Shown one piece after another: positions 30,968 to 38,424 of a stretch of 64,000 nt of DNA. The notes under the pieces are model-generated. The model was not told the DNA's origin. It did not search any database and saw only the letters and a program-made list of their open reading frames with translations. A program made the position numbers and the translations under genes. The stretch spans positions 1-64,000 of the forward strand of contig JAOULC010000017.1 in assembly GCA_029882215.1 (NCBI GenBank), written 5' to 3'. This DNA comes from Gammaproteobacteria bacterium. Its GTDB lineage: Bacteria; Pseudomonadota; Gammaproteobacteria; SZUA-229. The number at the start of each line of letters is the position of its first letter. The first letter of the stretch is position 1.

Positions 30968-31005
30968 ATTATCATGCCATTTACCGAATTGGCGGATAAT
31001 TTTTG
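30967..31005 (+). terminator. Stem-loop with T-rich 3' flank between phosphatase and roadblock genes
   Basis: AATTATC-at-GCCA-tttaccgaat-TGGC-g-GATAATTTTT. Confidence 0.55.
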
Positions 31006-31052
31006 TAGTAACAAGCAAGACTAAATAACCCCCAACAGAATGAGAGAACAAA

Positions 31053-31460
31053 ATGTCTAATTCATTAGAAAATCAGTTACAACAAGCAATTACTTCAGTT
31101 CCAGAATGCGTGGCATCTGGTTATGTAGATTTAAGCACCGGCATGCTGCTGGGTGTTAAAACAGTAGATTCACACCCTGCTGAAGTACTGGAATTACTGG
31201 CAGCAGCAACTGCTGATATGTTTCAGGGTTCAAACGTTGTTGCTATCGAAAACATGTTCAAGAAAGCACGTGGCGTTGAAGACGGCAAGCATTACTTTAA
31301 TGAAATGATTGTTAACAGTGACAATCTAATTCACGTATTCATCCGTGGAAAAGTTAACGATGAGCACGTTGTTGCTTTTGTCTGCAGAAAGTCAGCTAAC
31401 TTAGGTATGGCTCTGACTAAAGCACGATCTGCACTGCCAGCTATAGAAGCAGCATTGTAA
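31053..31460 (+). CDS. Roadblock/LC7-like small protein
   Basis: 135 aa; VASGYVDLSTGMLLGVK...VVAFVCRKSANLGMALTKARSALPAI resembles a roadblock fold. Confidence 0.65.
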   Translation: MSNSLENQLQQAITSVPECVASGYVDLSTGMLLGVKTVDSHPAEVLELLAAATADMFQGSNVVAIENMFKKARGVEDGKHYFNEMIVNSDNLIHVFIRGKVNDEHVVAFVCRKSANLGMALTKARSALPAIEAAL

Positions 31461-31469
31461 AATAGTTTT

Positions 31470-31556
31470 ATGCAAGTCTTTTATGATACTCATTTAAGAC
31501 TTGCATATTGATATTATGAAATTCCTCATGCGTAGATATTTCATAATATCAATATG
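31470..31556 (+). promoter_or_regulatory. Two adjacent, mutually overlapping hairpins, the second enclosing a start codon
   Basis: TATGCAAGTCTT/AAGACTTGCATA (31469-31480/31496-31507) and CATATTGATATTATGAAAT/ATTTCATAATATCAATATG (31504-31522/31538-31556). Confidence 0.8.
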
Positions 31557-31976
31557 GCTACAACACTGGAGACTGGTTTGGAATATTTAGACAACAATGA
31601 TGTGAAAAGTAAAGCTCTTCGTCCTATTTTACGTGCATTTAACGGCTCATCAAATGAAATAGAAGCCTCTGCTGTGATTACCAGTGATGGTTTTACACTT
31701 GCATGGGTTCTGGATGCTAATGTTGATCAGGACCGCTATGGTGCAATGTGTGCTTCACTACTCGCCTTATCAAATCGTGCAGCACAGGAAATAGCAAGAG
31801 GAAAATTAAAACAAGTGATGATTGAGGGTGAAAACGGTTCAATGTTACTGGTACAGGCAGGTGATGACACAGTGCTGGCACTGGCAGCCAAATCAACTGC
31901 TAACATGGGCATGATATTTATAGATGCCAGAAAAACTGCACAAAAAATCAAAGAAGCATTAGATGCATTTAACTAG
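31554..31976 (+). CDS. Roadblock/LC7 domain protein
   Basis: IEASAVITSDGFTLAWVLDANVDQDRYGAMCASLLALSNRAAQEI... typical roadblock sequence. Confidence 0.85.
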   Translation: MATTLETGLEYLDNNDVKSKALRPILRAFNGSSNEIEASAVITSDGFTLAWVLDANVDQDRYGAMCASLLALSNRAAQEIARGKLKQVMIEGENGSMLLVQAGDDTVLALAAKSTANMGMIFIDARKTAQKIKEALDAFN

Positions 31977-32142
31977 AGCATCTGGTCCTGAACCTGCTGA
32001 CAAAACCGCCTGCATTAAACACGGTGATGAAGGTCACAGGCATTTAAAACGCATAGGTATATGGAGCTTTGCTTTTTTTGCAACTAAAGGCCTACTCTGG
32101 ATCATCATTAGTTTCTCCGTGTATCTTGGCACTACCGAATAA
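31963..32142 (+). CDS. Small (59 aa) predicted membrane protein, not in supplied ORF track
   Basis: ATG inside the end of the roadblock CDS: MHLTRASGPEPADKTACIKHGDEGHRHLKRIGIWSFAFFATKGLLWIIISFSVYLGTTE*. Confidence 0.6.
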   Translation: MHLTRASGPEPADKTACIKHGDEGHRHLKRIGIWSFAFFATKGLLWIIISFSVYLGTTE

Positions 32143-32169
32143 TATAATATACATACAAGAGGCTCTGGT

Positions 32170-32544
32170 ATGTCTGTACGTAGCGATGTTGATTGCAATA
32201 AAGGCAGGGAGATCGGCTGTCAAACCTATTGTTGCCGGCTATTAATCCGCCTTGAACCGGAAGAAAGAATACCTCAAAAAAACGGTTTACCGTCTCCTAG
32301 TTTTGTCGAAAAAAACGAAAGTGGCTATTGCATACACCTTGATCGGGAAAATAATTTATGTGACATCTGGCATACGAGACCTAAAGTTTGCCGGCAATAC
32401 AGCTGCAATACAGACCCGCTGCTTCAGATAGCGCTGAGAGAACCGGTTACCTCTATGGTCGCACTGGTAAAGAGAGAACAAACACTGTTTATTCCCAAAG
32501 AAAAATTCATACAGATACCGTGCTGCGGTGATGATGAGTTATAA
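32170..32544 (+). CDS. YkgJ family cysteine cluster protein
   Basis: CNKGREIGCQTYCCRLL, CDIWHTRPKVCRQYSC. Confidence 0.8.
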   Translation: MSVRSDVDCNKGREIGCQTYCCRLLIRLEPEERIPQKNGLPSPSFVEKNESGYCIHLDRENNLCDIWHTRPKVCRQYSCNTDPLLQIALREPVTSMVALVKREQTLFIPKEKFIQIPCCGDDEL

Positions 32545-32583
32545 ACAATTAACAACTTATTTAACTCGAATAGATGATCAATT

Positions 32584-34191
32584 TTGCATAATATAAAATT
32601 TAACAACAAAACATATCAGTGCCGTGACAATGAAAACTTACTGGATGCGCTGTTAAGACAGGGTGTAGAGCCATCCTTTTCGTGCCGCAAAGGCAGCTGT
32701 CATGTCTGTATGCTAAAGTGTTCCAGCGGAGATGTTTCTGGCGATGCACAAAAAGACTTGCGACCTGTGTTCGTTGACAATGGTTTTTTTCTGCCCTGCA
32801 TGTGCAAGCCTGGCGGTGATTTAGAAATCCGTGAAATTGATCGTGATGAAATTTATACACCCGCCTACGTACAGAAAAAGGAATACCTGTCAGACAATGT
32901 ATGCAGGTTACTCATCGAATGCAATGGTATTACCGACTACCAGCCAGGCCAGTTCATTAATTTAAGCCGTCCGGCTGATGGTCTGACCCGTAGTTACTCC
33001 CTTGCCAGCTGTCCGGATGAAGATTATTTTCTTGAGTTACATGTACAACGCATGCAAGGCGGTGAACTCAGCAACTGGATATTTAACGAGCTCAATGAAT
33101 TCGACGAAGTCGAAATACAGGGACCTAACGGCCACTGTCATTATCAACAAGGCATGTCATCTGCACCAATTCTAATGGCGGCAAGCAATACAGGACTGGC
33201 TCCAGTAATAGGTATCCTGCGCCAGGCTATCATCAGCAAGCACAGCGGCGACATTTATATCTATCATGAATGCAACACATTAAATGACTTATACCTCAAT
33301 GAGTACATCCAGAATCTTGCTGACAGCCATGAAAATATTCACTATCGTCCTTGCGTACTAGATGAAGACAATGGTTCTGTAGCTGCACAATCAGCTGCAA
33401 AACGCATCAGTTCAGATCATGAAAACTTTAATAACTGGCTTATCTATCTATCCGGCTCAGATCGCATGGTATCTCAGTTACAAACTGATGTACTTACAAA
33501 AGGTGCACAGGATACGCTGATTTTTACCGATGCATTTGATCACAAAGACTTAAGAGTGAATAACCAGGCTCAAAGAAGTACCTATGACAAGTCAGCCATT
33601 AAAGAAAATATTAAACCGCCGCCTCAGTATACCGAGAGCGGTTACCCTGCTCCCGACCCTGAGTTATGGCAGGCGCTGGACAATGGTAAGACACTGAACT
33701 TAATCCTGCATGATTTTTACACTATTGTTTATGCTGATCCTATATTGTCACCATTCTTTTCTAAGATTACTATTCAGAGATCTATTGAAAAATCATACCT
33801 GTTCTTACGTCAGGTAATAACAGGCGAGAAGGTTTATATTGGTGACAGACCCAGAAACGCTCACCACTGGATGGTTATTACTAACGAAATATTTGATTAT
33901 CGCGAAGCTATAATGGCGAAATGTATCAGGGACTACGATATTCCTGAGCAGATAGTTAAACGCCTGATCGATATCAATGAAAGTTTCCGTAAAGATATTG
34001 TTAAAGACACGCCATGGAACAAAATTGTTAACGGTGTTGAAATCCCCGTCGATGGTTTTGAAGAAATCGAGATCGACTGTGGATGCATATGCGATAGTTG
34101 CCAGCAGGCAATAGAGCCCGGCGAAACAGTGCGATATCACACCCGGCTTGGTGAAGTCTATTGTTCAACCTGCATGACCGGTGACAACTAG
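32584..34191 (+). CDS. Fusion: 2Fe-2S ferredoxin, FAD/NAD ferredoxin reductase, truncated haemoglobin, Cys-rich ribbon
   Basis: TTG start; CRKGSCHVC...LPCMC; TRSYSLAS; ILMAASNTGLAPVIGILR; globin-like LILHDFYTIVYADPILSPFF...RNAHHWMVITNEIFDYR; terminal CGCICDSCQ...CSTC. Confidence 0.85.
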   Translation: MHNIKFNNKTYQCRDNENLLDALLRQGVEPSFSCRKGSCHVCMLKCSSGDVSGDAQKDLRPVFVDNGFFLPCMCKPGGDLEIREIDRDEIYTPAYVQKKEYLSDNVCRLLIECNGITDYQPGQFINLSRPADGLTRSYSLASCPDEDYFLELHVQRMQGGELSNWIFNELNEFDEVEIQGPNGHCHYQQGMSSAPILMAASNTGLAPVIGILRQAIISKHSGDIYIYHECNTLNDLYLNEYIQNLADSHENIHYRPCVLDEDNGSVAAQSAAKRISSDHENFNNWLIYLSGSDRMVSQLQTDVLTKGAQDTLIFTDAFDHKDLRVNNQAQRSTYDKSAIKENIKPPPQYTESGYPAPDPELWQALDNGKTLNLILHDFYTIVYADPILSPFFSKITIQRSIEKSYLFLRQVITGEKVYIGDRPRNAHHWMVITNEIFDYREAIMAKCIRDYDIPEQIVKRLIDINESFRKDIVKDTPWNKIVNGVEIPVDGFEEIEIDCGCICDSCQQAIEPGETVRYHTRLGEVYCSTCMTGDN

Positions 34192-34239
34192 TGTCGTTTG
34201 TGTTCACCAGTTGCCAACATCAGCTCAGGACTTTTTAAC

Positions 34240-34857
34240 ATGTCTGCACGGTTTACTTTTACACAATCCGGAATTGATCATTTCATCTCTTCACCTGAGA
34301 AAAATGAAGACCGTGATTTTATTCTGGATTATTTACGTAAAAGTCACTGTATTTCAATGTCTGTATCAGAGCTTGACAACACTATTGATATGGACAAAAA
34401 ACAGATCACAAAAAAAATATACCACATGTTAAAACACGGCTGGATGAGCAGCATCAATGAAAGTGAAAATAAAAGTAGCGACAGCGAAGTATTTGAAAAT
34501 TTCTCATTAGACACCCAGTTAGCAGAGCTCTCCATTTCACATTCAGCTATGCTTGTTGATATGAGCGGACTTATAATAGCATCCAGTGGTTTTTCAACAA
34601 TAGACTGTGATTATCTTGCAGCCAGTGCCACTGCACTGGCACTTATAAATGATATAACACAATCAAGAAACAAAGAATTATGTAACAACACTCCCTGGTC
34701 ACTTAATATGAACTGGGGGGAATTAAAAGTGATGACGCAGTTAGTTTGTATTGGACCATTGAAATTTGTACTCATTACTGGTGATCACTCAGACTTGAAT
34801 GTTCAGGCATTAATTAAACTCATTGCGATGTTAGCCAGGAGATATATCAGTGGATAA
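34240..34857 (+). CDS. Hypothetical protein: N-terminal winged-helix-like plus C-terminal degenerate roadblock-like domain
   Basis: ATG at 34240 (MSARFTFTQSGIDHF...); ITKKIYHMLKHGWMSS; SISHSAMLVDMSGLIIASSGF...DYLAASATALALIND. Confidence 0.6.
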   Translation: MSARFTFTQSGIDHFISSPEKNEDRDFILDYLRKSHCISMSVSELDNTIDMDKKQITKKIYHMLKHGWMSSINESENKSSDSEVFENFSLDTQLAELSISHSAMLVDMSGLIIASSGFSTIDCDYLAASATALALINDITQSRNKELCNNTPWSLNMNWGELKVMTQLVCIGPLKFVLITGDHSDLNVQALIKLIAMLARRYISG

Positions 34858-35272
34858 CGACAAGCCAACAGCCAACCTGCTCATAGAGCCATTAAGTACA
34901 TTATCAACCGGTGGCACAGAAGAGCTTAACAGCATACTTGAAGACTTACACAGTGCCTGTGTCGGTGTTCAGTTATCAATGATTGCGACTACCGATGGAT
35001 TAACAATGGCATCTCTAGGCACTGTTCTGGATCCAGATCAGGTAGGAGCGATGTGCTCAGAGTTACAGACTGTTTGCAACAAAACAGCAACTGAGTTACA
35101 ACAAGGTACACTGCAACAAATGTTATTGAAGTGCTCTGATGGCTATATGCTGGTTACAACAGCTGGTGAGCAGGCCGTTCTGGCTATGATGACAAAGCCA
35201 AATGTTAATCTTGGCTTTGTTATTATCGAATCACAGCGGGCTGCCGATGCAATAAGACAATCACTGGGATAA
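34850..35272 (+). CDS. Roadblock/LC7 domain protein
   Basis: VGVQLSMIATTDGLTMASLGTVLDPDQVGAMCSELQTVCNKTATEL; paralogous to 31554..31976. Confidence 0.85.
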   Translation: MDNDKPTANLLIEPLSTLSTGGTEELNSILEDLHSACVGVQLSMIATTDGLTMASLGTVLDPDQVGAMCSELQTVCNKTATELQQGTLQQMLLKCSDGYMLVTTAGEQAVLAMMTKPNVNLGFVIIESQRAADAIRQSLG

Positions 35273-35301
35273 AGAGTTTTCCGGACTAAAGTCAGCCAGC
35301 A

Positions 35302-35943
35302 TCACTCATAATCAAACTCAGCCTGATAATCATCCGGGTTAATCCCTTCCGCTTTGAGAGGTGCAACCAGGCGGATTCTGGTCACTTTAGCCGATGATGT
35401 AATATAGCCTTTTATCACATGCTCACGTGTAACCGGAGAGTCATCTTCTTTAGCCAGCTGCTCAACCACCCGGGTTACTTTGCGACGTGCAAGCATGCGA
35501 AAAAAAGCCGGCACATGCGACAACAACTTTACGACCAGTTCTTCAGCTTCCGGTAACCAGTCACCTGTTTTAGGTAAATCCGGTACAAAGCTCCACTCAT
35601 CTTCAGTTAAGTCACGCCAGATTATAATAGAATTACCGTCTGCATCAGACACACAGGCAATTTTTTCCAGATCGGGTGTATCCATTGGTTCATAGCGTGA
35701 AATGGCTTTGGCATTAATCAGATGAGCATAAGCCTTAGAGACACTGGGGACACTGAGTCTGACTGTCGCAGTGTGTTCGATATAAGGCACCTCAATAAGC
35801 CTCAGATACACATTACCGGAATTCAGCTCCACAAAACCATCGCCATTTTTTGAAACAACAAAGCCTATTGTATCCGACCATAAATGCAGTGCCGACTTTA
35901 GATCTTTAACTTGTAAATCAAAATGACTGATACCATGAAACAT
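35302..35943 (-). CDS. VOC (glyoxalase-like) domain fused to PCP_red-like C-terminal domain
   Basis: N-terminal MFHGISHFDLQVKDLKSALHLWSDTIGFVV; C-terminal WLPEAEELVVKLLSHVPAFFRMLARRKVTRVVEQLAKEDDSPVTREHV. Confidence 0.75.
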   Translation of the reverse strand: MFHGISHFDLQVKDLKSALHLWSDTIGFVVSKNGDGFVELNSGNVYLRLIEVPYIEHTATVRLSVPSVSKAYAHLINAKAISRYEPMDTPDLEKIACVSDADGNSIIIWRDLTEDEWSFVPDLPKTGDWLPEAEELVVKLLSHVPAFFRMLARRKVTRVVEQLAKEDDSPVTREHVIKGYITSSAKVTRIRLVAPLKAEGINPDDYQAEFDYE

Positions 35944-36158
35944 ACTGACCCCGGGGAGTGTTTTACCTTAAATAACTTTTATATTATATCGGTTATTGAG
36001 CTTTAACGCGCAGCTTAATTAGCAAGAAAGCAGCATTAATAGACAGCAGGTCAGAGAAAACACCCGCTGATAGAGGAATATGATTCTGCTGTTAATTTAG
36101 CATATAAAAAATAGTGTCACTAACACAGACCTTTAGTTTATGCATAAACACTAAGCTT

Positions 36159-37409
36159 TTATTTTATAGTATTAATCAAAACCTTTATCTTAGTGCCTGT
36201 ACTAACTGAAACCAAACCGGTAACACCTTCAAGATCCCCGCTCTGCCCTATCGCTGATCCGCTTTTAGAAATTCTTGCACCTACGCTGACTTCGGCAAAT
36301 GATGACAGCTTCATTTGCGGCATCATTGCCATGCTGTCATCTAATGTGACCGTTATGGGTAAATCACTGATGCGTTTGCGAACCGCAGCAAGTGGCATTG
36401 GCGGCCCCTGGCTGGCTTTTGCAAAAATGAAAACAACATCATCCGGACTGACCATACTTTGAAATTTTTCTGCCAGACTGACAGTGACGATAATCGAAGC
36501 AGCGCCATTAACCGGATCAGTGCCAACTTCTTTTGATACGGCATTGTTAACATTAGCTGCATGACCCAGCTTTTGTTCGGCTTGCGTTATTAAGCTTAGT
36601 ACCTGATTTCGAGAAGCCTCATCCGCCTGCAATAGCGGTACTAATTGCTGCCAGTATTGTATGGCCGTGTCATATTGACCAGCTTCGCTGTAACCTAATC
36701 CGGTTAACCATAAGGCTGTTATACTGTCTGGCGACAACTGTAGTGCCTTTTTAATCAGTGCAAATGGCTGTCCTGTGATTTTACCGCCTCTCGACATAGA
36801 CAGTGCATCTGCATAAGCCAGCATAACAGCTGGCTTATCACCGACTAACTGGTACAGCTTGCCATAGCTATCGGCCGCCATATCATAACGTTTCACTGAC
36901 ATATAACTTCGTGCCAGCATCTGCCAGCCTTTAATGTTGGTTGGATCCTGCTCCAGCCGGCGGGCCAGGTTATTTAATGCCTCTTCCATAGAAACCATCC
37001 CCTGTTTCTCATGACTGTCGGCTGAAGCTGATCCGGGATTATTTGGATCATCAAATACCGAAGGCGTACCGAGACTGAAATACATAGGTATTGTAATCAA
37101 AGGGATAATAATCAGCGCCAGTATAATTTGTGTTTTTGAAGCCGTTTTATCATCCAAAGCGATGCCTGATTCTGTTACATCTGTGACCAGTGACTTCTGA
37201 CATTCGGTCTTTTGTTGCTGATACAGCTCTTCATCAATCAGACCGTTATTAAACTCCTGTTCTAATTCCAGCAGCCGTTCTTTGGCAATGGCAATATTTA
37301 GTTCATTGCGATCTGCATTTCGTAAATATGTTTTACCCAAAAGAGCAGGTAAAATAAAGCCGGCAGCTAGCAATAACATTAAAACAATAACAAACCAAAA
37401 CATTAACAT
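36159..37409 (-). CDS. ccmI: Cytochrome c biogenesis protein CcmI (TPR)
   Basis: N-terminal two TM, TPR-like region, position at end of ccm operon. Confidence 0.9.
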   Translation of the reverse strand: MLMFWFVIVLMLLLAAGFILPALLGKTYLRNADRNELNIAIAKERLLELEQEFNNGLIDEELYQQQKTECQKSLVTDVTESGIALDDKTASKTQIILALIIIPLITIPMYFSLGTPSVFDDPNNPGSASADSHEKQGMVSMEEALNNLARRLEQDPTNIKGWQMLARSYMSVKRYDMAADSYGKLYQLVGDKPAVMLAYADALSMSRGGKITGQPFALIKKALQLSPDSITALWLTGLGYSEAGQYDTAIQYWQQLVPLLQADEASRNQVLSLITQAEQKLGHAANVNNAVSKEVGTDPVNGAASIIVTVSLAEKFQSMVSPDDVVFIFAKASQGPPMPLAAVRKRISDLPITVTLDDSMAMMPQMKLSSFAEVSVGARISKSGSAIGQSGDLEGVTGLVSVSTGTKIKVLINTIK

Positions 37410-37411
37410 GA

Positions 37412-37891
37412 TTAATGATTTCCTTTACTGGAATCTCTGCTGAGTAAATCAGCTACTTTATCAGCCTCACTGCTATCCAGTTCAATCGAGCTGATGTTGT
37501 TATTTTTTCTGATAAAAATGACAATCAGTAACACCGCAAGAATCAAAACAGCAAATGGTCCAACCCATAATAAAAAAGTTATTGCTTTGAACGGCGGATT
37601 GTAGAGCACAAAATCGCCGTATCTGGCGACCATAAATTCAATAATTTCAGCATCTGTATCACCTGTTTGAATCATACTATACACTTCTTTACGCAAATCC
37701 TGTGCAAGCTCTGAGTTAGAGCCTGACAAGTTCTGATTCTGACAGACCAGACAACGCAGTTCATTCACCAGCTTGTTATATTGTTGCTCCTGCTCTGCTG
37801 AGGCAAATTCATTAGCTTCAATATCCGCAATAACAGCGGATGACTGAATAAAACTAAAGACAACAAACAACAAAAAAGTATACGGTTTCAT
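37412..37891 (-). CDS. ccmH: Cytochrome c biogenesis protein CcmH
   Basis: LRCLVCQNQNLSGSNSELAQDLR. Confidence 0.95.
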   Translation of the reverse strand: MKPYTFLLFVVFSFIQSSAVIADIEANEFASAEQEQQYNKLVNELRCLVCQNQNLSGSNSELAQDLRKEVYSMIQTGDTDAEIIEFMVARYGDFVLYNPPFKAITFLLWVGPFAVLILAVLLIVIFIRKNNNISSIELDSSEADKVADLLSRDSSKGNH

Positions 37892-38424
37892 TATGCTGCT
37901 TCCTTCATTAAAGACCGTACCAGCGGCATAATTTTTTCTTCCACATCTTTCCAGCTGACAGGGCCGGTGTGTTTATGCCGGACAATGCCGTTCTTGTCGA
38001 TAACAAATGTTTCAGGTACACCATAAACACCCCAGTCAATTCCGACACGGCCATCCTTATCAAAAGCATTTGATGCATACGGGTTACCTCGCTGCCTTAA
38101 CCAGTCGATACCATCCGCGCGTTTATCTTTATAATTCAAACCGATAATATTGAGTTTGTATTCTTGTGATAACTGATTTAACACAGGGTGTTCTGCCCGG
38201 CAGGACACACACCAGGAGGCCCAGACATTTAACAGCCAGACCTCTCCATCAAACTGTGCAGGAGATATTTGCCTGTCTTTATTATGCAGATCAGGCAGAC
38301 TAAAGGCCGGTGCGGTTTTACCAATTAACGGTGACGGCACTTCTCGCGGATCAAGGTTCAGACCGATACTTAAAAAAACCACCAGTACAACAAACAAGCC
38401 TAAAGGAGCCAGATAACGCCACAT
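37891..38424 (-). CDS. ccmG: Thiol:disulfide interchange protein CcmG/DsbE
   Basis: NVWASWCVSCRAEHPVL, GVYGVPETFVID. Confidence 0.95.
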   Translation of the reverse strand: MWRYLAPLGLFVVLVVFLSIGLNLDPREVPSPLIGKTAPAFSLPDLHNKDRQISPAQFDGEVWLLNVWASWCVSCRAEHPVLNQLSQEYKLNIIGLNYKDKRADGIDWLRQRGNPYASNAFDKDGRVGIDWGVYGVPETFVIDKNGIVRHKHTGPVSWKDVEEKIMPLVRSLMKEAA

